A stretch of 64,000 nucleotides of DNA, taken from contig NZ_CAMXCM010000002.1 of NCBI RefSeq assembly GCF_947179015.1, forward strand, positions 62,001 through 126,000. The letters run 5' to 3'. Positions 8,806-18,300 of the stretch are shown piece after piece. How positions within the stretch are numbered: the first letter of the stretch is position 1; every line of letters begins with the position of its first letter. The DNA comes from Commensalibacter communis. GTDB lineage: Bacteria; Pseudomonadota; Alphaproteobacteria; Acetobacterales; Acetobacteraceae. The position numbers and the translations under genes were made by a program. The notes below the pieces were generated by a model. That model was given only the letters and a program-made list of their open reading frames with translations, had not been told where the DNA came from and ran no database searches.

Positions 8806-9750
8806 ATATTATCCATTATCATATTTCATATCATAATTTCACTATCTAATCTTCTTTTTTACAATAGCGTCATCTTAGATTGTCATACAATCATCTGTTA
8901 ATATTCATCGACTCACTATAAGAATAATCATTTTTTAACCATATAATAAAAGTCCTATCATAAAGCTAAATAGCGCTTCTATCATTATAATATTGATATC
9001 TTAACTTGCCAATTATTTATCTTATAATAAATAGCAGCTTTGATTTAAAACCTCGCTCACTAATATTATTTAGTTATTGAAATTGTCTTTATACTCAAAA
9101 TCACGTTTCCCGTTGTCCAGTGACATTGAGTAATTTGCACAAACTATCTTGATCTAGTGAATAATAAAACGTTACATGATAGACAACATCAATCTTATTC
9201 ATTCCAGTAAAATACGGTTAAGCGTCCAAAAAAAATATCCAAAGAACAACGTAACCAATTCTTTATCACTAATCATAAACAATACTGATAATCCATAAGC
9301 AGGCTTTTATGACAAGTAATCAATCAGCTTACTTCATATCTTTTATAACGTTAACCTTACCTTGTTATTATTCTTTTGTATGTCGTTGTGCCCCCTACAA
9401 TAAATTTGTTAGTTAATACAATTTTTTATTTTAATTTTACAGCAAATTAATAGCGTTACAGACAGTGTCTGTATCTTTGAGGTTTATAGGATTGGCAGCC
9501 CCCGACTATAATCATTTCAATTACTATTTTATAAGTAATTTTTCTATCATTGCGAAATTCAAATAAATTAAGTAATTTGAAATATAATGAATAACTCTTG
9601 AGAAAAATATTACAAGTAATCTTGATTTTATATCTAGATAAACTATGGTTTTTATAAGAGGAATTTTACAATTCTCTATTCAAAGCCATATTTCCTTATA
9701 ATACTTAAAATAAATATCTCTTTTTTCTTTTCCTATCAGAAAGCATATTC
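8806..9750. other. 945-base gene-free AT-rich region
   Basis: This gap lies between the yigZ start (minus) and the MscS-type gene (plus). It holds no open frame above 36 codons that I would defend. It contains a 17-bp palindrome at 9457-9473 and two tiny frames (9101-9202 minus, 9309-9416 plus) without ribosome binding sites. Composition is more AT-rich than the neighbouring genes. It could be the promoter region of two divergent genes plus decayed sequence. No tRNA fold or insertion-sequence ends were seen. Confidence 0.6.
9457..9473. promoter_or_regulatory. 17-bp perfect palindrome, possible repressor operator
   Basis: TACAGACA-G-TGTCTGTA is an inverted repeat with 8-base arms around a single central G. 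The size and symmetry resemble operators of TetR-family repressors, but no regulator gene is encoded nearby. It is 278 bases upstream of the MscS-type gene. Confidence 0.4.
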
Positions 9751-12225
9751 ATGAGACTAATTATACGCTCTTTTTTTATTTTATTATTGATGCTGGGGGT
9801 ATGTATCACCAGTACAAACTTTGCCTTTGCTCAACAAAATACCACAAACACAGCAACAAATAATTCTTCTGCACCATCTGTTTTTGTGAATCTTCCTGAT
9901 ACGACAACACAACCCCAACTTGATTCAATGACAAAACAATTGAAATCAATCAGCAAATCTTTGCAGTCGATGGGAAAGTCAGAAGATCGAAATGCATTTA
10001 AAAATTTATTGGGTCAGGTTCAAGATATTTCGATAACTGCAACAGACCTAATTAAAGTATTACAGCCTCGTCTGGCAGGATACACAAACGCTCTGAAAAT
10101 ACTGGAATCAACCAAAGATACAACAACTGCTAAAAGTGATGATAACAAAACTACCGCGGATTCCAGCAACGCAACCGTTGATGATTATCAACAATCTTTG
10201 TCAAAAAATCGCCGCGATTTACAATTGAAAATTCAACAAGCAACCATTATTCAGCTTGAAGCCAATAGTCAAATTGCGCAAATTCAACAAATCCTCGATA
10301 ATATCCAACAAGTCCAAATGTTTACCCACCTTCCCTCTCCTTTAAGTGGGGATTTTTGGGCACAAATAAGCTTATATCATAAAACAGATCAAGCACGATT
10401 AACTAAAATATATACTGATTTCAGCAGTTTATTTTCACAAACTTGGAATGATGGGTTATCCAGTCGTGCACAAATGCTGGGAGGAATTCTTGTTGCATTA
10501 CTAATTATATTTTTTGCACGTCCTTTTATCGAAAAAATTATTACGAAAATTGTCGAAAGGACAGTACCACCAACTCGTCTTAGACGTAGTTTAATGACAC
10601 TTTGTGCTGCGATTTTATCTTCTATTACTGCTGGTGTTTCAGCAACTGTTATTTTTGCATCACTTGGATACCAAGATAATATTAATCACTCCGCATTTGA
10701 ATTTTCACAACATATTATCCATCAGCTTTATTTTTGTGGATTTATTTTAGGATTATATCGTGGATTTTTAGCAGTAAAGAGTCCGCAATGGCGTCTGTTA
10801 CCCATTGGTGATAAGACCGCACAAGCCGTCAATATATTACCAATCATCTATGCATTAATGGTTTTTCTACTGGGAGTTGTAAAATATATTAATTCCACAA
10901 GCGGTGTCAGCATCTTTGCACAACAATTATGTAATGGATTCTTTACCATTCTTGCTGCTTTTCTCTTTTTATCTATCCCGATTAAATTGCGACAAATCGG
11001 TACCGAACGATTAAGCTCAGGAACAAATAATGCTCCGGGACTTGGGTTTTTCTTTATCGCTATTGGTTTACCGATTTTCTGTATCGTATCTATTATTACC
11101 GTACTAGCAGGTTATATTCATCTTGGCTACTCAATGTCGGTTTGGTTAAATTGGGTGATTCTTGTTTTTAGTACTTTGAATTTATTAAAAATTCTTTTGA
11201 TTGATATAACCAATCTCTTTTTTGACCCTGATCGATGGGTTGGGCAAAAAATTCGTTTGCTAGGGATCAAACCTCAAAGTATGGAACAACTTGCCACTGT
11301 TATTACTGGGGCAATCACCGTTCTGACCGTGCTATTAATTATTGCGTCTTTCTTATCACCAGGTAATTTTGATCTGGTCATCTTTGCTCAACATTTATCT
11401 TTAATCCTTCAAACCCAAAAAATAGGAAATATTTCTATTTCCTTTGCCTCTATTGCGCAGGCATTTGTGATATTTATTATTGGTATTTACGTCATTCGTA
11501 TTATTCGAAATTGGCTGAACGAGAAACTATTTCCAAAAACGACGCTAGATCATGCAACACGCAACTCCATTGATACCATTTTTAACTATTGTTGTTGGAT
11601 TATCGTTGCGGTCATCATCTTATCCACACTTGGGGTAACGGCACAAAATATTACTTGGATTGTCAGCGCATTGTCTGTTGGTATCGGTTTTGGTTTACAA
11701 GCGATTGTTCAAAATTTTGTTTCTGGCTTGATTTTATTGGCTGAACGTCCCGTTCGTCTGGGTGATAGCGTTACCGTTGGCGGGGTTAAAGGTACAGTAA
11801 AAAGCATTAAAGTAAGAGCAACAGAAATACAATTAAGTGATTTTTCAACCCTCATTGTTCCGAACTCTCAGCTTATTACCTCATCTGTTCAAAACTCTAC
11901 GCGTAGTCGTCATATGGGGTTAATTTCAATCAAACTGCCTGTAATTGCGCCCAGACAACTCGAAAGAGCCAAGACGCTTATTTTGGATATTATGAATAAT
12001 CATCCTGAAGTGGTTGAAACACCAAAACCAAGTGTTTTAGTAGATAGTGTAACAGAAATCGCTCTGGTTATGTCTATTACTTGTTATGTAAACCCAACCA
12101 GTAGTACAGACGGCGTTAAAAGCGATATTTTAACACAATATCTCAATGAAATAAGCAAAATTGCCACAACCATACCAATGGAGAAATCTGAACCAGAAGA
12201 ATCCCTTGCATCTGGGCAAGAGTGA
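9751..12225 (+). CDS. Large MscS-family mechanosensitive channel with DUF3772-type periplasmic domain
   Basis: This 824-residue protein starts with a signal peptide (hydrophobic residues about 7-27, ending FAFAQ). A coiled-coil-prone, Gln- and Ser-rich periplasmic region follows to about residue 235, then some ten membrane spans. The MscS core is at about residues 640-680: GIGFGLQAIVQNFVSGL (pore helix TM3) followed by ERPVRLGDSVTVGGVKGTV (beta domain). This layout matches the long MscS homologues with a DUF3772 domain (MscK/YbiO/YjeP-like), which release solutes on hypo-osmotic shock. A hairpin at 12254-12286 separates it from marC. The start ATG has only a weak AGAAAG before it. Confidence 0.85.
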   Translation: MRLIIRSFFILLLMLGVCITSTNFAFAQQNTTNTATNNSSAPSVFVNLPDTTTQPQLDSMTKQLKSISKSLQSMGKSEDRNAFKNLLGQVQDISITATDLIKVLQPRLAGYTNALKILESTKDTTTAKSDDNKTTADSSNATVDDYQQSLSKNRRDLQLKIQQATIIQLEANSQIAQIQQILDNIQQVQMFTHLPSPLSGDFWAQISLYHKTDQARLTKIYTDFSSLFSQTWNDGLSSRAQMLGGILVALLIIFFARPFIEKIITKIVERTVPPTRLRRSLMTLCAAILSSITAGVSATVIFASLGYQDNINHSAFEFSQHIIHQLYFCGFILGLYRGFLAVKSPQWRLLPIGDKTAQAVNILPIIYALMVFLLGVVKYINSTSGVSIFAQQLCNGFFTILAAFLFLSIPIKLRQIGTERLSSGTNNAPGLGFFFIAIGLPIFCIVSIITVLAGYIHLGYSMSVWLNWVILVFSTLNLLKILLIDITNLFFDPDRWVGQKIRLLGIKPQSMEQLATVITGAITVLTVLLIIASFLSPGNFDLVIFAQHLSLILQTQKIGNISISFASIAQAFVIFIIGIYVIRIIRNWLNEKLFPKTTLDHATRNSIDTIFNYCCWIIVAVIILSTLGVTAQNITWIVSALSVGIGFGLQAIVQNFVSGLILLAERPVRLGDSVTVGGVKGTVKSIKVRATEIQLSDFSTLIVPNSQLITSSVQNSTRSRHMGLISIKLPVIAPRQLERAKTLILDIMNNHPEVVETPKPSVLVDSVTEIALVMSITCYVNPTSSTDGVKSDILTQYLNEISKIATTIPMEKSEPEESLASGQE

Positions 12226-12253
12226 TCTATAAGAGAAAATATTAAAGAACAAC

Positions 12254-12286
12254 ATGGAAAGATGTGATTTCGTCATATCTTTCCAT
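12254..12286 (+). terminator. Hairpin between the MscS-type gene and marC
   Basis: ATGGAAAGATGTGA (12254-12267) pairs with TCATATCTTTCCAT (12273-12286) over 14 positions with one G-U, loop TTTCG. The T tract after it is poor, so it may be a weak terminator or an mRNA-stabilising stem. Confidence 0.45.
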
Positions 12287-12307
12287 TTATGATATCAAAG
12301 TAACATT

Positions 12308-13024
12308 ATGCATCTTACTGAATCTCTTCCTTTACTCCATACATTTACAAGCATTTCAGGCAGCTTCTTATTTGCATTTCTGGCACTAATTCCTATTGCA
12401 GATCCGCTTGGTTCGTGTTTGATCTTTTATCAAGTTACCGAAGAACGAGAAGATGCAGAGCGTAGAATTTTGGCGCGCAAGATTGCAATTTATGCCTTTA
12501 TCATACTTGCATTTTCTGTTTTTATTGGTGAATTCGCACTTCGTTTTTTTGGAATCAGTCTTCATGCGGTCCGAATCGCTGGGGGATTAGTCATTGCCGT
12601 TAGAGCATGGTCTTTACTCAACGCTCCAGAACAAAATGCCGATCGTAAACAAAAAGAAGCAGAGCAAGGTGGACGAACGATGGCGTTGCCTAATGGACTC
12701 GATGCAGCATTCTTTCCTCTGACCATGCCTTTTACAATTGGACCAGGCTGTATCGCTGTTGCTATTTCATTAAGCTCTTACAGACCTGCTGAGAACATTA
12801 CTAAAATATTTAACTTTTACGGGGGATTACTTTTCGCAATTATCAGCGTATGCCTTATCATCCTGTTGGCATATACATTCTGCGATAAAATCATGAAAGT
12901 TCTTGGAAAATCAAGAGCACGCATCTTATCCAGATTGGCTGCACTCGTTTTATTATGTATTGGTGTACAAATTGTTGGCACTGGTATACAAGGGTTTTTG
13001 ATGCCCATTTTCCATCAGACTTAA
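12308..13024 (+). CDS. MarC family integral membrane protein (UPF0056)
   Basis: This 238-residue protein has six hydrophobic spans. The N-terminal LIPIADPLGSCLIFYQVT and the mid-protein FFPLTMPFTIGPGCIAVAIS segments are the two conserved P-rich loops of MarC/YchE proteins. The name comes from proximity to mar in E. coli; the family has no agreed role, and the earlier link to multiple antibiotic resistance was not upheld. The gene is convergent with a uracil-DNA-glycosylase-like gene, with a strong stem at 13036-13080 between them. Confidence 0.85.
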   Translation: MHLTESLPLLHTFTSISGSFLFAFLALIPIADPLGSCLIFYQVTEEREDAERRILARKIAIYAFIILAFSVFIGEFALRFFGISLHAVRIAGGLVIAVRAWSLLNAPEQNADRKQKEAEQGGRTMALPNGLDAAFFPLTMPFTIGPGCIAVAISLSSYRPAENITKIFNFYGGLLFAIISVCLIILLAYTFCDKIMKVLGKSRARILSRLAALVLLCIGVQIVGTGIQGFLMPIFHQT

Positions 13025-13035
13025 ATTCTAAAGTA

Positions 13036-13080
13036 ATTGTCTTACAAAACGTTATTTATTCAACTATTTTGTAAGATAAT
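13036..13080. terminator. Convergent terminator-like stem
   Basis: ATTGTCTTACAAAA (13036-13049) pairs with TTTTGTAAGATAAT (13067-13080) with one G-U pair. It lies between marC (plus, ends 13024) and the gene ending at 13085 (minus). Because it is symmetrical it could serve both, although T tracts are short. Confidence 0.5.
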
Positions 13081-13084
13081 GTAA

Positions 13085-13660
13085 TTATCTCAATATTTCT
13101 TTTACTTTTTGCCTCAGTTCAAGCAATATTTCGTCTTCAAAATATGGATTCTTTTTTGCCCAAGCTAATGTCCTCCATGAAGGATGAGGCAAAGGAAAAA
13201 AGTTAGGCAAATAATCTTTATAATTTTTCACACGATCTGTTACCGTGCCTTTACCTAATACATAATTTTGAGCGTATGATCCAACCAATAACGTCATTTG
13301 TAATTCTGGCAATTGTTGAAGGATCTTATCCCGCCATCGAGGGGCGCACTCTTTTCGTGGCGGTAAATCACCCCCATTTTTTAACTTTCCAGGATAACAA
13401 AAGCCCATCGGAACAATCGCAATTAAAGATGAGTTATAAAAGGTTTCTCGATCAATTTGTAACCACTCCCTCAACCGCTCTCCGGAAGGATCATTAAAGG
13501 TTATCCCTGTTTCATGCGCCAGCGTTCCTGGAGCTTGGCCTGTAATTAACAAACGTGCCTTAGAAGAACCAACTTGCAAAATAGGCTTAGGACCAAGGGG
13601 CAACCCTTCACAAAAATGACAAGCTCTCACTTCTTTCAACAATCGATCTAATGAATTCAT
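13085..13660 (-). CDS. Uracil-DNA glycosylase superfamily protein
   Basis: This 191-residue protein has the UDG fold's two active-site strips. The first is ITGQAPGTLAHETGITFNDP (about residues 39-58), equivalent to the GxxPG...F water-activating loop. The second is LPHPSWRTLAWAKKNPYFE (about residues 157-175), equivalent to the HPSP/leucine loop. A CxxC pair (residues 14 and 17) and further cysteines recall the iron-sulfur UDGs, but the spacing does not match family 4 clearly. The likely role is uracil or other base excision repair; activity is not certain for this subgroup. The gene is single and convergent with marC. Confidence 0.75.
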   Translation of the reverse strand: MNSLDRLLKEVRACHFCEGLPLGPKPILQVGSSKARLLITGQAPGTLAHETGITFNDPSGERLREWLQIDRETFYNSSLIAIVPMGFCYPGKLKNGGDLPPRKECAPRWRDKILQQLPELQMTLLVGSYAQNYVLGKGTVTDRVKNYKDYLPNFFPLPHPSWRTLAWAKKNPYFEDEILLELRQKVKEILR

Positions 13661-13859
13661 AATTCCATAGCCTTCTCTATTAATCTCAACAAAGACTTCG
13701 TCAAAGTGCCATTGTCAATTTAAACATATCTGTTTTCGCTGATTTAGAATGGATTTATTCTCTCATGATCTAAAATTATCATGTCGTGATCCAAATACAA
13801 AGTTAATTAAACAACACTATTTCGACTACCGAATATGCATTGCTTTATTTTGAAAAATG

Positions 13860-14477
13860 TTACCCATCTAGAAATTTACGATAATTTTTATCAACATACA
13901 TGTTGATGCCATTGCCAAAGAAGTCACCTAAGTTCACATATTTATCTTCGTCAACTATATTTTTGGCTAACCCCAACGGTAGATCAATCTTCATATTTTT
14001 TTTAAGAAAAACAATATAGTAATCTTCTAATCTTGGAATATGGTCGTAAGAAAGACAACCCCAAATGAATTTTTCATCTAAGAAAATTGAGCTTGTGGCA
14101 TCGAGAAAACTAAAAACATCTACAGTACGAACATTTCCACCTATTATCGTATAATCAAAATCATTATCAGTATCTTTTTGGCTTATGCCAGAATATGCAT
14201 GTAAACCTAAATATAAATCGTATAAATAGAATTCAATGGTAAAAGAAAGCTCACAATTTGTAATGTCTTCAATAAAATTATCTTTATTAAATTCATATGA
14301 GTTATTGGGATATTTAATGATTTCTATCCCTTTAGTTCTTCTTTTTTGAGCATATCGTCCAAACATACCTTGTATCTCACGCACTTTATATTTGTGAATT
14401 ATACTCAATATATAAATGTAATAATCTTCAAATGAAGGATTTGATGTTCTTATATGTAAATAATAATCGGTTGACAT
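13860..14477 (-). CDS. Hypothetical protein, possible orphan immunity-type protein
   Basis: I do not recognise this 205-residue protein. It is very rich in Tyr, Phe, Asp and Ile (for example DYYIYILSIIHKYK near the N-terminus) and has no signal peptide or membrane span. Its composition and single-gene setting resemble cytoplasmic immunity proteins of polymorphic toxin systems, but no toxin is adjacent and this is a guess. The coding region is more AT-rich than its neighbours, which may indicate recent acquisition. The ATG at 14477 follows the purine-rich AATGAGGGTGAA, a good ribosome binding site. Confidence 0.55.
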   Translation of the reverse strand: MSTDYYLHIRTSNPSFEDYYIYILSIIHKYKVREIQGMFGRYAQKRRTKGIEIIKYPNNSYEFNKDNFIEDITNCELSFTIEFYLYDLYLGLHAYSGISQKDTDNDFDYTIIGGNVRTVDVFSFLDATSSIFLDEKFIWGCLSYDHIPRLEDYYIVFLKKNMKIDLPLGLAKNIVDEDKYVNLGDFFGNGINMYVDKNYRKFLDG

Positions 14478-14590
14478 TTCACCCTCATTTAAAAATTAAA
14501 CAATGAGTATTGCTATTTCCTTCGTGGATAGAAGGAGGTCTACGATACACACATATATAAATGTTTGATTATAGATATAAACAATATCCT

Positions 14591-15304
14591 TCATATTTCC
14601 TTTGCAAGAATTTGCTGTACAAATTGCGGAACTAATTGCGTAGCAGGCCCAAGTCGACTTTCATCAAACAGAGATGTCCCCGCAGATGGCTCTAAATTAA
14701 GTTCTATCGTTTTAGCATGACCAGAAGAAGCCATTTGCACGAATCCAGCTGCAGGATACACAACCCCCGAAGTTCCAATAGAAACAAAAAGATCGCATGA
14801 CAACAACGCTGATTGAATCTCCTCCATATCATAAGGCATTTCTCCAAACCATACGATATCAGGTCTTAATTTATGCTGCCCACAATAAGGGCATGGCGTA
14901 TCTATTGAACAATCATGATGCCAATCAATTTTTGCATCACAAGCCGTACACCATAATTTATATAATTCTCCATGCATATGATATAGATGTTGACTACCCG
15001 CTCTTTCATGAAGATCATCAATATTTTGAGTTATCACCAGTAATTCTGCATCGATTTGGTTTTGATAAATAGCTTGTTCTAATTCAGCCAATGCAATATG
15101 TGCTTGATTGGGTTGCACATTAGGTAACTCTTGACGTAATTCATTGTAAAACTCATGCAACTTCTGTGGATTTCTTTGAAAACCTTCTGGAGAACAAACC
15201 TCTTCCATACTATATTTTGCCCAGATTCCGTTTGCATCTCGGAAAGTATCTAAACCTGATTCTTTACTGACCCCCGCACCTGTTAACACCACAATTTTTT
15301 TCAT
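14591..15304 (-). CDS. cobB: NAD-dependent protein deacylase (sirtuin)
   Basis: This 237-residue SIR2-family enzyme removes acyl groups from lysines using NAD. It shows the NAD-binding GAGVSKESGLDTFRDANGIW at the N-terminus. ITQNIDDLHERAG (Asn and Asp contacting NAD/substrate) and HMHGEL with the catalytic histidine follow. Four zinc cysteines sit in CTAC and CPYC, and a late SIGTSGVVYPAAGF completes the fold. The ATG at 15304 has GGGGTATGG before it; a TTG at 15328 in frame lies upstream of that site and is unlikely. It is divergent from the SDR gene. Confidence 0.92.
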   Translation of the reverse strand: MKKIVVLTGAGVSKESGLDTFRDANGIWAKYSMEEVCSPEGFQRNPQKLHEFYNELRQELPNVQPNQAHIALAELEQAIYQNQIDAELLVITQNIDDLHERAGSQHLYHMHGELYKLWCTACDAKIDWHHDCSIDTPCPYCGQHKLRPDIVWFGEMPYDMEEIQSALLSCDLFVSIGTSGVVYPAAGFVQMASSGHAKTIELNLEPSAGTSLFDESRLGPATQLVPQFVQQILAKEI

Positions 15305-15437
15305 TCCATACCCCACGAAAATATTCAATTATTTTATTATAATCATTTACAGATGCTTAAAAAACACATTAAAATAGTTTTTTATTATTATCGTAAACAA
15401 AATTTATTCTATTTTTACTAGGACAGAGATTTGTCAA

Positions 15438-16274
15438 ATGCGCTTTAATTTTTTTAAACGTTCTAAAAAAGTCGCCGTTATTACAGGGGCAACGGGTGGG
15501 TTAGGCAAAGACCTAGTTAAACGCTTATTAAATGAACAATATCGCGTCATCATGGTCGCAAGAAATATGAAACAACTTGAACAAATTTCTCTACAATTTG
15601 GCAAGGAAGTAACAGGATGTCTTTGCGATATTTCCCATAATAATGAAATTGCCTATTTATGCCACGATATACGATCTCGCTTTGGGCAAATTAATGTTTT
15701 AATTCACAGTGCTGGTACAATAAACCCTGGGTCTTTGGATACGCAAACAGATCAAATGATTACGGAACAAATACAGGTCAATTTAACAGGTGCTATTTTA
15801 ATTACCAAAGGCCTTTTGCCTTTAATGAAACGCAACAGCTCAATTATTTTCATTAACTCTTTGGGTGGTTTACTACCCCTTAAACATAGTGCTTTATATT
15901 CAGCCAGTAAATTTGGCTTGCGTGGTTTCGCATTAGCTCTATCACTAGAGTTACGCCCGAAACGTATTTATGTTTCATCAATTTTTCCAGGGGCTATTGA
16001 AACCCAAATGTTGCACAGAGAAATGAAATGTGGTGGATCGATCCTTAATTTCTGTTCTCCTCCACTATCAACTGAAATCGTTTGCGACACAGTGATTAAG
16101 GCTATTCGACAACGTAAATTAGAATATTTCCTTCCTAAATGGAGCGGACTACAAATAAAACCTTTGATGATGCTACCTGGTTTGATTAGGTTTATAATGC
16201 CTATATTGGAAAAAAAGGGTCGGAAAGGCCAAAAAACTTGGAAAAATCAGCAAATATCCTCTATATCAAAATAA
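15438..16274 (+). CDS. Short-chain dehydrogenase/reductase
   Basis: This 278-residue Rossmann enzyme has the nucleotide motif TGATGGLG (about residues 18-25), an NSLG-type serine in IIFINSLGGLL, and the catalytic YxxxK in YSASKFGLRG. The basic residues after the second strand (VARNMKQ) suggest NADP. The C-terminal extension is basic and ends KKGRKGQKTWKNQQ, possibly a membrane-surface patch. Its relatives include DltE/YqjQ-like reductases, so the substrate is unknown. A strong terminator follows at 16303. The start ATG at 15438 has AGGACAGAGATTTGTCAA before it. Confidence 0.8.
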   Translation: MRFNFFKRSKKVAVITGATGGLGKDLVKRLLNEQYRVIMVARNMKQLEQISLQFGKEVTGCLCDISHNNEIAYLCHDIRSRFGQINVLIHSAGTINPGSLDTQTDQMITEQIQVNLTGAILITKGLLPLMKRNSSIIFINSLGGLLPLKHSALYSASKFGLRGFALALSLELRPKRIYVSSIFPGAIETQMLHREMKCGGSILNFCSPPLSTEIVCDTVIKAIRQRKLEYFLPKWSGLQIKPLMMLPGLIRFIMPILEKKGRKGQKTWKNQQISSISK

Positions 16275-16302
16275 TAAATAGATAAAAATCGATTGCGCTA
16301 TT

Positions 16303-16344
16303 AGAGTGAACCTTTTACATGTAAGGGTTCACTCTTAATTTTTT
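16303..16344 (+). terminator. Rho-independent terminator after the SDR gene
   Basis: AGAGTGAACC (16303-16312) pairs with GGTTCACTCT (16326-16335), with further pairing around the self-complementary TTACATGTAA. TTAATTTTTT follows. It separates the SDR from apt. Confidence 0.8.
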
Positions 16345-16371
16345 GTTAATTAAATGAACGATCTATAGAAA

Positions 16372-16923
16372 ATGAACGCAACTCAACAAGACTCATTTAA
16401 CCCTCCTAAAATTGATTTAAAACAATATATACGCTCTATTCCTGATTATCCAAAAAAAGGAATATTGTTTTATGATATTTCAACCTTGTTAAGAAATGCT
16501 GATGCATGGCAAATTGCTGCGGCTCGCATGGCTAATGGTGTTGCTAAATGGAACCCAGATTTAGTTGCTGGTATTGAATCCAGAGGCTTCGTCAGTGCTT
16601 CGCCTTTGGCATCTTCACTAGGGTGCGGCATGATTATGATTCGCAAACCTGGAAAACTGCCTGGAAAAACAATTTCTTTGAATTATGATCTCGAATATGG
16701 ACAAAATTGCCTTCACATTCAAGAGGACGCTGTTCAACCTGGTCAACGCGTTGTGGTGATTGACGATTTACTCGCTACTGGCGGTACGCTGCAAGCCTCT
16801 ATTGAATTATTACGAAAAGTCGGTGCAGAAGTCGTTGGTGCTGCAGCTTTGATCGAATTAAAAGAGTTAAAGGGACGTGAAAAAATCGACGTCCCTTTGC
16901 ATTCAGTTATTACTTATGAATAA
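16372..16923 (+). CDS. apt: Adenine phosphoribosyltransferase
   Basis: This 183-residue purine-salvage enzyme makes AMP from adenine and PRPP. It has the APRT opening [18 protein letters not shown] and the [14 protein letters not shown] loop. The PRPP-binding [17 protein letters not shown] is at about residues 124-140. Length and order are those of typical APRT. A terminator immediately after the stop lies in the 3' end of convergent accC. Confidence 0.93.
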   Translation: MNATQQDSFNPPKIDLKQYIRSIPDYPKKGILFYDISTLLRNADAWQIAAARMANGVAKWNPDLVAGIESRGFVSASPLASSLGCGMIMIRKPGKLPGKTISLNYDLEYGQNCLHIQEDAVQPGQRVVVIDDLLATGGTLQASIELLRKVGAEVVGAAALIELKELKGREKIDVPLHSVITYE

Positions 16924-16933
16924 CTAAAGATTA

Positions 16934-16966
16934 TAAGAAAGTATTTTTATACTTTCTTATTTTTTT
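16934..16966 (+). terminator. Intrinsic terminator of apt, inside the 3' end of accC
   Basis: TAAGAAAGTAT (16934-16944) and ATACTTTCTTA (16949-16959) form an 11-bp stem with loop TTTT, followed by seven T. The right arm and T tract are also the last codons and stop of accC on the other strand. Confidence 0.8.
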
Positions 16967-18296
16967 CAATAAAATTTTCTAGCCAATGAATGGTATATTC
17001 ACCTTTTTGAAATTCTTTATCCGCTAGAATTTGTTGCTGTAAAGGAATTGTAGTTTTCACACCGTCGATCGCCATTTCCCCCAAGGCACGCTGCATCCGT
17101 GCAATGGCCGAAGCACGATCAGGAGCATGAACAATAACCTTTGCGATCATACTGTCATAATAAGGTGGAATAGAGTAACCCACATATAATGCGCTATCCA
17201 AGCGGACACCCAGACCTCCTGGTGCATGAAACACTTGGATTTTTCCAGGGTTAGGAACAAATGTTTCTGGATCTTCTGCATTAATACGACATTCTATGGA
17301 ATGTCCTTGCAATTTGATATCTTCTTGTCTCACACTCAGCTTTTCACCAGCAGCAACACAAATTTGTTCTTTTACAAGATCTACACCTGAAATAAACTCA
17401 GTTACGGGATGCTCAACCTGCAATCGTGTATTCATTTCGATAAAACAAAAATGACCATCTTGGTATAAAAATTCTAATGTTCCAGCGTTTCTGTATCCAA
17501 GTTCACGCATTGCATTAGAGGCAATTTCACCAATTGATTGACGTTGTTCCTCAGTTAACACAGGAGAAGTTGCTTCCTCTAGCACCTTTTGGTGTCTACG
17601 CTGTAAAGAACAGTCTCTTTCACCCAGATACACAACATTTCCATGTTGATCAGCCATAATTTGGATTTCGATATGACGGGGTTTATCGAGATATTTCTCC
17701 ATATAAACTTCATCATTACCAAAAGCCATTTTGGCTTCTGTTCTAGCAACTTGCCAAGCTTCTTCTAGTTCTTCAGCTGTGTGAGCAACTTTCATCCCAC
17801 GACCGCCACCACCAGCTGTTGCTTTAATCAATACTGGATAGCTAATTCTTTCAGCAACTTCTTTAGCATCGGCAAGATTTTTCAATGCACCATCAGATCC
17901 AGGCACCAATGGAACATTGAATCTTTCCATCGTTGTTTTGGCTTGAATTTTGTCACCCATTGTCCGGATATGTTGGGGAGAGGGTCCGATAAAAACCAAT
18001 CCATGCTCTTCAACAAGCTCTGCAAAATCAGCATTTTCAGAAAGGAAACCATATCCTGGATGAATAGCCTCTGCACCCGTCACCACTGCCGCAGACAAAA
18101 TGGCTGCTTTGTTCAAATAACTTTCTGCAAGAGACGGCGGGCCGATACAAACGCTTTCATCAGCAAGACGCACATGCATCGCATCAGCATCAGCGGTTGA
18201 ATGCACAGCCACGGTTTTAATACCCATCTCACGACAAGCTCTTAAAACACGAAGAGCAATTTCACCACGATTGGCAATTAAAATTTTTGAGAACAT
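16947..18296 (-). CDS. accC: Acetyl-CoA carboxylase, biotin carboxylase subunit
   Basis: AccC carboxylates biotin on AccB with ATP and bicarbonate, the first step of fatty acid synthesis. This 449-residue ATP-grasp enzyme begins [20 protein letters not shown]. It has the glycine-rich ATP loop [12 protein letters not shown] (about residues 159-170), the [14 protein letters not shown] motif with the catalytic Glu and Arg, and the FVPNPG turn of the C-terminal domain. The length is typical (about 447-450). It starts 4 bases after accB stops, in the operon aroQ-accB-accC. Confidence 0.96.
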   Translation of the reverse strand: MFSKILIANRGEIALRVLRACREMGIKTVAVHSTADADAMHVRLADESVCIGPPSLAESYLNKAAILSAAVVTGAEAIHPGYGFLSENADFAELVEEHGLVFIGPSPQHIRTMGDKIQAKTTMERFNVPLVPGSDGALKNLADAKEVAERISYPVLIKATAGGGGRGMKVAHTAEELEEAWQVARTEAKMAFGNDEVYMEKYLDKPRHIEIQIMADQHGNVVYLGERDCSLQRRHQKVLEEATSPVLTEEQRQSIGEIASNAMRELGYRNAGTLEFLYQDGHFCFIEMNTRLQVEHPVTEFISGVDLVKEQICVAAGEKLSVRQEDIKLQGHSIECRINAEDPETFVPNPGKIQVFHAPGGLGVRLDSALYVGYSIPPYYDSMIAKVIVHAPDRASAIARMQRALGEMAIDGVKTTIPLQQQILADKEFQKGEYTIHWLENFIEKNKKV

Positions 18297-18300
18297 TCTT

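Noticed and set aside
9101-9202. 33-codon open frame on the minus strand in the large gap
   Set aside because: It has no ribosome binding site and no family resemblance; not separable from chance.
9309-9416. 35-codon open frame on the plus strand in the large gap
   Set aside because: Same reasons; many rare aromatic and Cys residues, and only a weak AGG upstream.
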